Positions 1 through 8,939 of a stretch of 40,209 nucleotides of DNA are shown here, one piece after another. Source of the stretch: Bacteroidota bacterium (GTDB taxonomy: Bacteria > Bacteroidota > Bacteroidia > Flavobacteriales > Flavobacteriaceae). The position numbers and the translations under genes were made by a program. The notes beneath the pieces were generated by a model. It had not been told where the DNA came from. It did not search any database and saw only the letters and a list, made by a program, of their open reading frames with translations. Position 1 is the stretch's first letter. Every line of letters begins with the position of its first letter. Where the stretch lies: contig JAJRQR010000059.1 in the NCBI GenBank assembly GCA_024280145.1, positions 1 through 40,209 on the forward strand, written 5' to 3'.

Positions 1-11
1 ATATTTAATTA

Positions 12-443
12 CTACTTAAGCCAACCTTTATTAATAAGATTCTTACTATATAAGTAAAGGAAAATACCTAAAATAATAATCATTGATGGCATTATTAATC
101 CCCAAGGGCCGTAATCTTCTATCGATTTGCTTATAAAAAAATTGTAAATCATTTGTATAAAAATACCAATTAAAGATATTAAGAAAAAAAAGTTAGATAA
201 TTTTTTTCTTAGTAATAAAAGTATAGAAGCTAATAGTCCTCCAAATACTGCAAAAGCAAATGCAGCAGTTGCCCAGGGAGGTCTTGTTTCATACATTTCT
301 CTTTCTACTTCAGGAAGTAATGATTTTGCTTCATCGGTCATAAATGCCTGGCCTAAGTAAGCCATTACACCCATTGAATTCCATATTAATGCAATTATTG
401 AAATGATCCAGAAGCCTAATTTTGGTTTGTCAGTTGTTGTCAT
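12..443 (-). CDS. small integral membrane protein, function unknown
   Basis: Predicted inner-membrane protein of 143 residues. About four hydrophobic segments are visible: near residues 11-30, 58-78, 84-105 and 116-133. A short acidic loop with E-V-E-R-E-M-Y lies between the first two. I chose the ATG at 441-443 (M-T-T-T-D-K) over the longer frame starting at 503, because the extra 20 residues are upstream-like and would put a charged stretch before a normal N-terminus. It resembles the small 'sugar transporter'-type hypothetical membrane proteins of Flavobacteriaceae, but I cannot name a function. It is divergent from the DUF2461 gene that starts at 564. Confidence 0.75.
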   Translation of the reverse strand: MTTTDKPKLGFWIISIIALIWNSMGVMAYLGQAFMTDEAKSLLPEVEREMYETRPPWATAAFAFAVFGGLLASILLLLRKKLSNFFFLISLIGIFIQMIYNFFISKSIEDYGPWGLIMPSMIIILGIFLYLYSKNLINKGWLK

Positions 444-563
444 TTTTTTTGTTTTAGCGATTATTTGAGCTTTCAATATATAGGAAAAGAATAAAACTTG
501 CAAATTATTGATTTATTGAATATTACATACTTCCAGAAATTATGTATCTTTCAAATAAAAATT

Positions 564-1238
564 ATGATGACAATTTCCAAATCCAATTTTATTTTTCTTA
601 ACAAACTAAAAAAGAATAATCATCGTGATTGGATGCAAGAAAACAAAAAAGAGTATTTGGCAAATGAAAAAATACTAAAAGCATTTTACGCATCTATTGA
701 AACACAATTAAATATTACAGATGAAATTTCAAAAGTAAAAGTTTTTAGAATTAATAGAGATGTACGTTTTAGCAAAGATAAAACTCCTTATAATATTCAT
801 AGAAGCGTTAGCTTTAGTAGAGCAGGAACGCAAAGAAGAGGAGGTTATTATTTGCGAATAGAGCCTGGGAAATCTGCTATGGCCGGAGGTTTTTTCTCTC
901 CTGAGTCTCCAGATTTACTTCGAATAAGAAGAGAATTTGAAATGGATTCCACAGAAATTAGAACCATTTTAAGTCAAAAAGATTTTAAGAAAGCCTTTAG
1001 TGGTTTTAATCAAGATTATAAAGTGAAAACTGCTCCACGTGACTTTAATAAGGAAGACCCCAACATCGATTTAATTAAGTTGAAAAGTTATTTTGTGGTA
1101 CATAATTTTACAGATAAAGAAGTTTTATCAAAAGATTTTGAAGAAAATGTAATGCATCATTTCTTATTACTTCGCCCTTATTTTGATTATATGAGCGACG
1201 TGTTAACAACCGATCTTAACGGAGTTTCTTTACTTTAA
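564..1238 (+). CDS. DUF2461 (TIGR02453-type) protein
   Basis: Cytoplasmic protein of 224 residues. The N-terminus reads F-L-x-x-L-x-x-N-N-H-R-D-W-M-x-x-N-K, followed near residues 62-75 by the conserved R-I-N-R-D-V-R-F-S-K-D-K-T-P-Y-N block and then G-G-Y-Y-L-R-I-E-P-G and M-A-G-G-F-F. These are signatures of the DUF2461 family, which is about 220 residues long and has no established biochemical role. I chose the start at 564 (M-M-T-I-S-K-S-N) because the 22 codons before it in the open frame do not match the family. The stop overlaps the convergent gene at 1235-1642 by four bases. Confidence 0.88.
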   Translation: MMTISKSNFIFLNKLKKNNHRDWMQENKKEYLANEKILKAFYASIETQLNITDEISKVKVFRINRDVRFSKDKTPYNIHRSVSFSRAGTQRRGGYYLRIEPGKSAMAGGFFSPESPDLLRIRREFEMDSTEIRTILSQKDFKKAFSGFNQDYKVKTAPRDFNKEDPNIDLIKLKSYFVVHNFTDKEVLSKDFEENVMHHFLLLRPYFDYMSDVLTTDLNGVSLL

Positions 1239-1642
1239 CTCGCAAAATGATATTCTAATAATTGGAGGTTTTTCTTCAACCGATCTTTTACAATACACAT
1301 CATTCTTTTATTTAAAGAAGAAGAATTTATTACATATTGTTTATGCTCATTTATAGTAAATTGGCCAATGATAATTCCTTTTAATGAATTTCGGAATTTC
1401 GTGTCCTTATGTATCGCATTTTCAATGTAATCCAATCGTTTTTCAATTGAAAGGTCATAAAATACATTTTTATGTTTCTTTATATAATGTTTAAAGACTT
1501 CTACCAATAAATCGTTTTGTAGCTTTGCGATAGGTCTGATAGTTTTGTTTTGAAAAAATTCATCATCAGACATTTTTGAATTAATATTTGCTGAAGAAAT
1601 TTGAGGTCTTATTTTTAGTAATTCAATATCTCGATTGTCCAT
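1235..1642 (-). CDS. conserved flavobacterial hypothetical protein
   Basis: Predicted soluble protein of 135 residues with no signal peptide or membrane segment. Visible landmarks are I-R-P-Q-I-S-S-A near the N-terminus, the block D-E-F-F-Q-N-K-T-I-R-P-I-x-K-L-Q-N-D-L-L, then K-K-H-K-N-V-F-Y-D-L-S-I-E-K-R-L-D-Y-I-E and R-N-S-L-K-G-I-I-I-G-Q-F-T. I recognise it as a widespread flavobacterial family. Public entries of this type are sometimes labelled 'glyoxalase', but I see none of the metal-ligand pattern of that fold and would not use the name. It is convergent with the DUF2461 gene, overlapping it by four bases at the 3' ends. Confidence 0.8.
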   Translation of the reverse strand: MDNRDIELLKIRPQISSANINSKMSDDEFFQNKTIRPIAKLQNDLLVEVFKHYIKKHKNVFYDLSIEKRLDYIENAIHKDTKFRNSLKGIIIGQFTINEHKQYVINSSSLNKRMMCIVKDRLKKNLQLLEYHFAS

Positions 1643-1735
1643 GTCTTTTAGGTTTTATTAAAATTAGAGAATTATTGAAGCAAAATTGAACCAATCAACA
1701 AATAGTTATAAACGTTGTTTTCAACAAAATTGAAT

Positions 1736-3223
1736 ATGAAATTAAACTTTAAATTGAAACAATATATTTTAGTTTTAACTGGACTACTATTAGCCAGTGC
1801 CTTATATTTTATAGTTCCTAACGACTCTAATCCACAAGCTCCAGCAGTAGCAGCAATGATTATTTTTATGGCCTTTTTATGGATAACTGAATTAATTCCT
1901 CTTGCAGTTACCTCATTAATACCAATCGTTTATTTACCATTTATTGGTGTTGGAAAACTATCACAGATAACAGCTTACTATGCAAAACCTATTATATTTT
2001 TATTCTTAGGTGGTTTTATTTTGGCGATTGGAATTCAGAAAACAGGATTGCACAAACGAATTGCTTTATTTCTTTTAAAGAGGATAGGAGACAAACCCCA
2101 ACAATTAGTTTTAGGATTTATGTTAGCAACAGCAATGTTGAGTATGTGGATTTCTAACACTGCATCTGTAATGGTAATGATGCCTGTTGGATTGTCGGTT
2201 TTAGAAACTGCAAAAAAGAACGGGTTATCAGGAAAATCATTAACAAATTTAGGCCTAGGTATTATGTTAGGACTTGCCTATGCTGCTGATATAGGTGGAA
2301 TGGCAACTATAATTGGAACTCCTCCAAATATGGTTTTTATGGAAATGTACACAGAATTATTCCCAGATTTACCCGCTATTGGTTTTGTAACTTGGATGAT
2401 TATGGTACTGCCTATTAGTGTTATTTTTTTATTTAGTGGCTGGCTGATTTTGACAAGAGTAGTTTTCAGGTTACCCAACACTCGAATTATGGGTGGAAGT
2501 AAAATTATAAGTAATGAATATTATAAATTAGGAAAGATGAGTCCTGATGAAAAGCGTGCTGGTATTATTTTTTTAATAGCAATCTTTTTATGGATTACAG
2601 GGTCTGATATTCAAATAGGGGAGAGTTTTAATATTAGCGGATGGCGGACTATATTTAATTTACCTGAGTTAAAAGATGCTTCGGTTGCTATATTTGCAGC
2701 TATTTTATTATTTGTTGCGCCTTCTTCAAAAAAGGAAAATAAAAGTATTCTTTCTTGGAATGATGCTTTAAAAGTTCCTTGGGGAATTTTATTATTATTT
2801 GGTGGAGGACTTGCTTTAGCAGGAGGTTTTCAGCTTTCGGGATTGGGTGAAGTTGTAAGCTCTTTATTTGCAAATACTCAGGTAAACTCTTCAACAGTTG
2901 CTGTGTTTTCGGTCTCGTTTGTATTGACTTTTTTAACTGAAATTACTTCCAACACCGCCATTACTAATTTAATATTACCCATTATTGCAGAAGCTTCAAA
3001 AGCTTTGGATATTGATCCTCGTTTATTAATGATTCCTGCAACCTTATCAGCAAGTTGTGCTTTTATGATGCCTGTCGCTTCACCAACTCAAGCTATTGTC
3101 TTTGGCTCGGGTTATGTAAAAATAAAGGATATGGTAAAAGGAGGATTATTATTTAATTTTATAGGAATACTAATTGTTTCGCTAATCTTTTTAGTCTGGG
3201 GACGCTTTGTTTTAGGGATTTAA
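1736..3223 (+). CDS. SLC13/DASS family sodium-coupled anion (dicarboxylate-type) transporter
   Basis: Inner-membrane transporter of 495 residues with about 11-12 hydrophobic segments. The two S-N-T motifs that define the DASS/SLC13 family are present: S-N-T-A at residues 140-143 and S-N-T-A at 405-408, the latter preceded by T-E-I-T. In the family these motifs bind the carboxylate substrate and sodium. The late M-P-V-A-S-P-T-Q-A-I-V-F-G-S-G block is also typical. The substrate (succinate, malate, sulfate and others) cannot be decided from sequence. I chose the ATG at 1736 over an upstream TTG frame start. A strong hairpin follows at 3225-3289. Confidence 0.92.
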   Translation: MKLNFKLKQYILVLTGLLLASALYFIVPNDSNPQAPAVAAMIIFMAFLWITELIPLAVTSLIPIVYLPFIGVGKLSQITAYYAKPIIFLFLGGFILAIGIQKTGLHKRIALFLLKRIGDKPQQLVLGFMLATAMLSMWISNTASVMVMMPVGLSVLETAKKNGLSGKSLTNLGLGIMLGLAYAADIGGMATIIGTPPNMVFMEMYTELFPDLPAIGFVTWMIMVLPISVIFLFSGWLILTRVVFRLPNTRIMGGSKIISNEYYKLGKMSPDEKRAGIIFLIAIFLWITGSDIQIGESFNISGWRTIFNLPELKDASVAIFAAILLFVAPSSKKENKSILSWNDALKVPWGILLLFGGGLALAGGFQLSGLGEVVSSLFANTQVNSSTVAVFSVSFVLTFLTEITSNTAITNLILPIIAEASKALDIDPRLLMIPATLSASCAFMMPVASPTQAIVFGSGYVKIKDMVKGGLLFNFIGILIVSLIFLVWGRFVLGI

Positions 3224-3224
3224 A

Positions 3225-3289
3225 AAAACCTAACAGGTTTTCTCCTACGCTAAAAAGCTTTGGAGAATAAAGGAAACCTGTTAGGTTTT
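3225..3289. terminator. nested inverted repeat, probable bidirectional terminator
   Basis: A perfect 16-bp inverted repeat, AAAACCTAACAGGTTT at 3225-3240 and its complement at 3274-3289. A second stem (TTCTCC at 3240-3245 with GGAGAA at 3262-3267) lies inside it. It sits two bases after the transporter stop and 16 bases from the convergent VPS10 gene stop, so it can end transcripts on both strands. Each arm is itself a near palindrome (AAACCT-GTT-AGGTTT). Confidence 0.8.
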
Positions 3290-3304
3290 GATGCTTCTAT
3301 AATT

Positions 3305-6300
3305 CTATTTCAAAAACTCTTCCTTACTTTTTATAACTGGAAGTGCTATTTCATTTTTTTCTAAAAAGGAATATAATTTTCTCACTTCTTTATTTTTAAT
3401 AGCTTGATAATTTGCTTTTGCAGCGTTTAATTCTTCTGATATTAATTCAAAATTATCTTTTCTTGCTGGAGAAACTTTTCCGTAGTTTCCTGCAACTCCG
3501 CTATATAAATCACCTAACTTTTCTCTTATTTCTGGATCTGCTGTAGCTACATAGTTATCACCCGTTGTTACTACTAATGTTTTTAACAATTCGTTTAAAG
3601 CATCGTATGTTTTTTGAGCAGTTTTCTTTCCTTTAGGATGATTTTTTATAACATATTGAGCTTTATCCATCGTTTCATTAACTTCATACACCATAAATGC
3701 TAAATCTTCCACCATCATAAAAAGTGTTTGTGTAAGTGCTTCTTGCTCTTTTCTTTCTGAAAGTGTTGTTGCCGATTTCTCGTCATATATTACTTCAATA
3801 ATATGATCATAGGATTTCTTTCCTTTAGTCATTACAATTTTATAGTTTCCAGCAGGAACACGAGGAGAAGTAAAGCCTCCAAATGATAATGTTTTACCTT
3901 CAGCCATTTTTGGTGTATTGGTATTAAAACTCCAAGAAACAATATTAATGCCTTTGGATTTACTTGGTGATAAATCGGTGATTTTATTACCATCCATATC
4001 TTGTACTTCCATTTTCATCTTCCCGAAAGTATGTCGTTTTTTTAAGTAATAAACAATTCGTGCAGCTTTGCTTTTGTTTTGCCCTACAAATTGTGTTTCA
4101 CTTCCACAGCTCCCAGAAAAGCCAATTTCTTCTTGCATCACAAAAGGCTTGGTTTTAAAGAAATGTACATTTTTTATAAGCACATCCTGACTTAATTCAC
4201 GCAATGGACTTATATCATCAATAATAATCACACCACGACCGTGAGTACCCATTACCAAGTCGTTGGTTGCTTTCTGAAGATCAATAAAGTGAACCGCAGT
4301 TGCAGGCATATTGTTTTCAAATTTCGACCAGTTTTTTCCTCCGTCAATTGTTACAAATAATCCAAATTCAGTTCCGATAAATAATAGATTTTCTGAAACA
4401 TAATCTTCTTGAATATTTCTAACATAGCCTTTAATATCGTCTGTGATGATGTTTGTCCAAGTTTGACCAAAATCGTTTGTTTTCAATGTGTAAGGTTTTA
4501 TATCTCCAGTTGTATGTCCTTCAAAAACAGCATAAGCAGTTCCTTTTCCGTGGACACTCGCTTCAATATGACCAACCCAAGTATTTGCTGGGATTCCGAC
4601 TAAGTTTTCAGTAACATTCTCCCAGTTTTTTCCTCCATCTTTTGTGATTTGTACATTTCCGTCATCGGTTCCTACCCAAAGAATGTCTTTATCTAAAGGT
4701 GATTCAGCAATGGTGAAAATAGTGGTGTGCATTTCAGCTCCACTATTGTCTATTGATAATCCTCCCGATTTAGATTGGTCTTGTTTAGACTTATCATTGG
4801 TCGTTAAATCTGGTGAAATAATTTCCCAAGACTCTCCCATATCATCCGATCTGTGTACAAACTGACTTCCCATATAAAAACGATCTGGAACAAAAGCACT
4901 TATTGCCATTGGAGGATTCCAGTTAAAACGTAGGTCTGGATCTCCTTTACGCTTCATTGGCTGAATGGTTCGCGTTCTATTGTTATCTACATCGTAACGC
5001 CAAACATTTTGAGCACCTTGCATTTCAGAATAGATAATATTTTTTGTTGGGTGACGTAATACTCTATAACCATCGCCATAACCAACACTATTCCAGTCAC
5101 GGGCATTTACTCCACCTGAAGAAGAAGAAGGTCCATACCAAGAACCGTTGTCTTGTAATCCTCCATATACATTATACGGCGTTTCGTTATCTACACTAAT
5201 ATGATAGAATTGTGAAAGCGGAAGATTCTCGTTAATCTCAAAGGTAGTTCCACCGTCCCAAGAACGATAAAATCCACCGTCAGTTCCAGTATAAATTACA
5301 TCTGAATTATTGATATCGAAAACAATATCGTGTATGTCACTGTGCATTTGCCCTAAAGATTTAAAGGTTTTTCCTCCATCACGACTTATAGAACCACTTA
5401 ATCCACCTTTAATAACCACATCTGGATTTTTAGGATCTATAGTTATTCTTGAAAAGTAAAAAGGTCTTACTGTTAATCCGAAATCATTATTTAAATGTTC
5501 CCAACTTTCACCAGCGTTGGTAGATTTCCAAAGTCCGTTGGTTGCTTTTTCTCCTGTTTCTAAAACAGAATATAAAATAGTACTGTCACTTGGTGCAACA
5601 GCTATTGCTATTCTTCCTAAATCTCCTGTTGGGAAACCATTGTGGATTTTATTCCATGTTTTTCCGCTATCGGTAGATTTGTATAAAGCACTTGTTTTTC
5701 CTCCTGAAACAAAACTCCAACCAGAACGCCTAAACTCCCACATAGACGTATAAAGAATGGAAGGGTTCTTAGGATCCATAATAACATCGGCAGCTCCGGT
5801 AGAAGGCCCTATATAAAGTACTTTATCCCATGTTTTTCCGCCATCGTTAGATTTGTAAACACCTCTATCTTCACTATCATTCCATAAAGCTCCTAAAACA
5901 CCTACGTACATTTCGTCTGTATTATCAGGGTTTATCGCAATGGAAGAAATACGTTCTGAGTTTTCGAAACCTTCAATTTTATTCCAGTTGCTACCACCAT
6001 CGGTAGATTTGTATAATCCATCTCCAATTGAAACAGAATTACGAGTCCAAATCTCACCAGTTCCTACCCAAATAGTATTGTCAGGGTCTTTAGGATCTAA
6101 TTTTACAACTCCGATAGATTGTGCGTGATCGTCAAAAATTGAGCTAAAGGTAGTTCCTGCATCACTCGATTTCCACACGCCGCCGCCAGCAGCACCAATA
6201 TATATAATACGTGGGTTTGTAGGATGATTTTCTACATCTATAATACGCCCACTCATTAATGCGGGTCCTATATGCCTAGCTTGAATTCCTCCAAAAAGCT

Positions 6301-6385
6301 CTTTTCCTTTTAATGTAATTTCTTGTCCAAAAGAATTAAAGGACAATAAAAAAATAGTAATTAATAATGTGATTGATTTTTTCAT
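3305..6385 (-). CDS. exported VPS10/sortilin-like BNR-repeat protein ('glycosyl hydrolase' family of Bacteroidota)
   Basis: Exported protein of 1026 residues with a signal peptide (M-K-K-S-I-T, hydrophobic core, ...S-F-G-Q). The first ~730 residues carry many Asp-box (BNR) repeats of the form S-x-D-x-G-x-T/S-W, for example S-T-D-G-G-S-N-W and S-T-D-S-G-K-T-W, consistent with the large beta-propeller of VPS10/sortilin-like proteins. The C-terminal ~280 residues contain a beta-rich domain followed by a helical tail. I see no T9SS sorting tail. Automatic labels call such proteins glycosyl hydrolases, but no catalytic residues are evident, so a binding or processing role is as likely. Upstream lies the terminator at 6413-6447 of the neighbouring gene. 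Confidence 0.88.
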   Translation of the reverse strand: MKKSITLLITIFLLSFNSFGQEITLKGKELFGGIQARHIGPALMSGRIIDVENHPTNPRIIYIGAAGGGVWKSSDAGTTFSSIFDDHAQSIGVVKLDPKDPDNTIWVGTGEIWTRNSVSIGDGLYKSTDGGSNWNKIEGFENSERISSIAINPDNTDEMYVGVLGALWNDSEDRGVYKSNDGGKTWDKVLYIGPSTGAADVIMDPKNPSILYTSMWEFRRSGWSFVSGGKTSALYKSTDSGKTWNKIHNGFPTGDLGRIAIAVAPSDSTILYSVLETGEKATNGLWKSTNAGESWEHLNNDFGLTVRPFYFSRITIDPKNPDVVIKGGLSGSISRDGGKTFKSLGQMHSDIHDIVFDINNSDVIYTGTDGGFYRSWDGGTTFEINENLPLSQFYHISVDNETPYNVYGGLQDNGSWYGPSSSSGGVNARDWNSVGYGDGYRVLRHPTKNIIYSEMQGAQNVWRYDVDNNRTRTIQPMKRKGDPDLRFNWNPPMAISAFVPDRFYMGSQFVHRSDDMGESWEIISPDLTTNDKSKQDQSKSGGLSIDNSGAEMHTTIFTIAESPLDKDILWVGTDDGNVQITKDGGKNWENVTENLVGIPANTWVGHIEASVHGKGTAYAVFEGHTTGDIKPYTLKTNDFGQTWTNIITDDIKGYVRNIQEDYVSENLLFIGTEFGLFVTIDGGKNWSKFENNMPATAVHFIDLQKATNDLVMGTHGRGVIIIDDISPLRELSQDVLIKNVHFFKTKPFVMQEEIGFSGSCGSETQFVGQNKSKAARIVYYLKKRHTFGKMKMEVQDMDGNKITDLSPSKSKGINIVSWSFNTNTPKMAEGKTLSFGGFTSPRVPAGNYKIVMTKGKKSYDHIIEVIYDEKSATTLSERKEQEALTQTLFMMVEDLAFMVYEVNETMDKAQYVIKNHPKGKKTAQKTYDALNELLKTLVVTTGDNYVATADPEIREKLGDLYSGVAGNYGKVSPARKDNFELISEELNAAKANYQAIKNKEVRKLYSFLEKNEIALPVIKSKEEFLK

Positions 6386-6412
6386 AGTTGATTGGTTTAT
6401 TTATTAAAAAAA

Positions 6413-6447
6413 ATCCCCTTTTAACTGAAAACAGAGTAAAAGGGGAT
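6413..6447 (-). terminator. intrinsic terminator of the LolA-like gene
   Basis: An 11-bp perfect stem (ATCCCCTTTTA at 6413-6423 with its complement at 6437-6447) and a 13-nt loop. On the minus strand it is followed by a run of eight T. It lies 24 bases beyond the restored stop codon (6471-6473) of the frameshifted gene, which supports 6471 as that gene's true 3' end. Confidence 0.85.
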
Positions 6448-6470
6448 AATTAAAAATGTGATTGATTATT

Positions 6471-7231
6471 TTATTTTTTTCCTTCTTCTGTTGGAGTTGC
6501 TACTTCTGGGAAAGCGAACATTGCCATATCAATTTCAGGATTTAGAATAATATTTTTGATAGTAATTACTTGACCACCCATATTCATTGAAAAGGGAAAT
6601 AAAGCCCATCCACTTCTTCATAATCACTTAATGTTGTTTTGTTCATCTGACCTTTCATTGGTCCTTGCTGAATTTTTGATTCAGAAACAATTGGAACAAA
6701 ATTTTCAGTTTCAAAATAATAGTAAGTAATATTTGCAGTTTCAACACCGTCTACCATAATTGGCTCTTGTGTTAATTGAATTTTAAAAGTTTCGGTACCT
6801 TCAATAGTTTCGTTTTCTAATTTTTCAACAGTATATCCTTTTTCTTTGTAATTAAGTAAAGGTGAAGGAAAATCTTTCATTTGTTTTTTCATATTATCGG
6901 TAGCTTCTTGATCACTCTTTTCGGCTGCCATCGTCATAAAATTAGTAGTCCACATTGTTTCGCCATCAAATGAAAATTGAGTCATTTCTTGTCCTTGAAG
7001 ATCAATTTTTACCAATTGTTTTCCGTCTTTTGTTTGGTAAATTTCAACAGGAATTACCATTCCTTGTGCATTTGCTTCGGCTTCCATTTTAATTCCGTCT
7101 AGTTTCGCCCAATTAGCAGCTCCTCCAGTGTTTTCAAAATAATTATTAATGATTTCATCAGCAGTTTGTGCTGAAGCAGGGGTGATTGCAAATACGATTA
7201 ATGCAATGATTAGTGTTTTAATTGTTTTCAT
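6471..7231 (-). pseudogene. exported LolA-like (outer-membrane lipoprotein-sorting-type) protein, interrupted by a -1 frameshift
   Basis: The signal peptide (M-K-T-I-K-T-L..., ...S-A-Q) and the body T-A-D-E-I-I-N-N-Y-F-E-N-T-G-G resemble the LolA/LolB-like periplasmic lipid-binding proteins common in Bacteroidota. The first frame ends ...V-D-G-L-Y-F-P-F-Q-stop at 6584. One base of back-slip at TTTT in CCCTTTT (6590-6596, minus strand) instead gives F-P-F-S-M-N-M-G-G-Q-V, continuing for 38 residues to a TAA at 6471-6473. That tail (I-L-N-P-E-I-D-M-A-M-F-A-F-P-E) is what the family normally ends with, so the intact product would be about 253 residues. The terminator at 6413-6447 follows the shifted stop. 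It could be a true frameshift mutation, a homopolymer read error, or programmed slippage. Confidence 0.8.
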
Positions 7232-7309
7232 AGTAAATTATAAATTAGTTATTCTTTTTGACGCCTAATAGTTAATTTTGTTACAGATTATATAAATATT
7301 TTTTTCAAA

Positions 7310-8569
7310 TTAGGATTTATTAAAATCATTCCCACTCGGAAACTCAAATATTTCCAAATCAAAAAAGGAAGTTGAAGCTATTAAATGATCAAAGATATCT
7401 GCTTGAATATGCTCGTAGTTTATCCATTCTTTATCTTTACTGAAGCAATATATTTCTACTGGAATACCTTTATCTGTAGGGTCTAAATGACGTACCATTA
7501 AAAACATTTCTTTGTTTACGGCAGGGTTGTCATTTAAATACGCATCAATATATTTTCTAAAAACTCCAAGGTTGGTTTGGTTTTTTCCATTGATTAAAAG
7601 AGAAGTATCAACATTAATAGTTGAATTGTGTTTGTCATTATCTTTTTCCCGATGTTCCAAATAATTTTTGACCAATTCTATTTTTGAAAATTTTTCAATA
7701 TCTTCTTTGCTTAAAAATTTAACGGAACTTTGTTTAACGTTGATAGCTCGTTTTATTCTTCTTCCTCCAGATTCTTGCATTCCACGCCAGTTCTGAAAAG
7801 AGTCGGAAGTTAAACTATAGGTAGGAATGGTAGTAAATGTGTTGTCGAAATTTTGCACACGAACCGTTGCTAAGTTTATTTCGATAACATAACCATTAGC
7901 ACCGAATTTACTAAAGGTTACCCAATCGCCAATTCGGACCATATCGTTAATGGTAACTTGGATACTAGCTACAAAACCTAGAATAGTGTCTTTAAAAATT
8001 AATAATACAATTGCAGATAAGGCACTTAACGAAGCAACACTTATGGTTGAGTACCCCGTTAAATTATTAATGATAAAAAATGTACCAGCACTCCAAGTAA
8101 AAATCATTAATACTTGAAGGTAGCTTTCTAGTGGTTTGTCTTTGTATTTATCCTTATTATTTAAATAGTTTTTAGTTGTCCTAAATATACTTCGGATAAT
8201 AAGAACACTTAATATTATTATATATAAATCAATTATTTTTAATGAAAATTTTAAAACCAAAGGAAACTCCTTAAAAAGAGTATGAACGAAAAGCCAAGTA
8301 AAATACAAAGGAAATGCGTGTGAGATATATTTTGGAAAATTACTTTTAATTAAATAATCATCAAAAGCAGTTTTAGTTTTTGGAGTAAATATTTTAAATA
8401 ATTTTATGGTAATTTTCTTTATTACTAAATCTAATAGAAAAATTAAACCGAAAAAAATAACTGCAATTATTATGAGATTTAAAAAAGAAGAGAATGTTTC
8501 CCCTAAACCAACATTCAAGAAAATTTCTTGAAACCATTGATCATATTCTAAAATAAATTTTTTAATCAT
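7310..8569 (-). CDS. mechanosensitive ion channel, MscS family (YbdG-like)
   Basis: Inner-membrane channel of 419 residues, close to the length of E. coli YbdG. Hydrophobic segments lie near residues 24-45, 80-100, 110-125, 150-170 and 180-205, the last being the pore-lining helix. The MscS beta domain follows: I-G-D-W-V-T-F, G-x-V-I-E-I-N-L-A-T-V-R-V-Q-N-F-D-N-T-F-T-T-I-P-T, then the YbdG-like N-W-R-G-M-Q-E-S-G-G-R-R-I-K-R stretch. The family releases solutes under osmotic downshock. Its start codon overlaps the stop of the DUF3817 gene by one base (TAATG), so the two are translationally coupled. Confidence 0.9.
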   Translation of the reverse strand: MIKKFILEYDQWFQEIFLNVGLGETFSSFLNLIIIAVIFFGLIFLLDLVIKKITIKLFKIFTPKTKTAFDDYLIKSNFPKYISHAFPLYFTWLFVHTLFKEFPLVLKFSLKIIDLYIIILSVLIIRSIFRTTKNYLNNKDKYKDKPLESYLQVLMIFTWSAGTFFIINNLTGYSTISVASLSALSAIVLLIFKDTILGFVASIQVTINDMVRIGDWVTFSKFGANGYVIEINLATVRVQNFDNTFTTIPTYSLTSDSFQNWRGMQESGGRRIKRAINVKQSSVKFLSKEDIEKFSKIELVKNYLEHREKDNDKHNSTINVDTSLLINGKNQTNLGVFRKYIDAYLNDNPAVNKEMFLMVRHLDPTDKGIPVEIYCFSKDKEWINYEHIQADIFDHLIASTSFFDLEIFEFPSGNDFNKS

Positions 8570-8856
8570 TATAAATATTTACGTTCCACATAAAAAGGTC
8601 CAAAAGGTAAAACAGAACATAAAATTACAATTAATAAAGTTGGTACGGACCATTTGAGTTTTCCTTTCATTATAAACGAACCTAAAACATAAGCAATAAA
8701 AAGTAAGCCGTGTAACATTCCTACCACTCTTACAATCATTTCACCAGCTTCAATTTTTGCATAATATTTTAATGGCATGGCAATACCAAGTAATACTAGA
8801 AATGAAATCGCTTCAAGCGTACTAATGATTCGAAATGTTTTTATAGATAAATTCAT
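8569..8856 (-). CDS. DUF3817 small membrane protein
   Basis: Protein of 95 residues with three hydrophobic segments: residues 10-28, 42-62 and 68-88. The pattern F-R-x-x-S-x-x-E-A-x-S-F-L, then G-M-L-H-G-L-L-F-I-A-Y near the middle and a P-F-G-P-F-Y ending, is diagnostic for DUF3817. No function is established for the family. It is the first gene of a two-gene unit with the MscS channel, with a one-base overlap. Confidence 0.88.
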   Translation of the reverse strand: MNLSIKTFRIISTLEAISFLVLLGIAMPLKYYAKIEAGEMIVRVVGMLHGLLFIAYVLGSFIMKGKLKWSVPTLLIVILCSVLPFGPFYVERKYL

Positions 8857-8939
8857 TTGTTAAAATTTTTGTCAAATATACATTAGCTATTATTAGCTTT
8901 AATAACAAAAATTATAAATTAACAATCTATTATCATTTA

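Noticed and set aside
4409-6128. Several open frames opposite the VPS10 gene
   Set aside because: They are antisense shadows of a strongly coding gene, lack recognisable domains and have no plausible starts.
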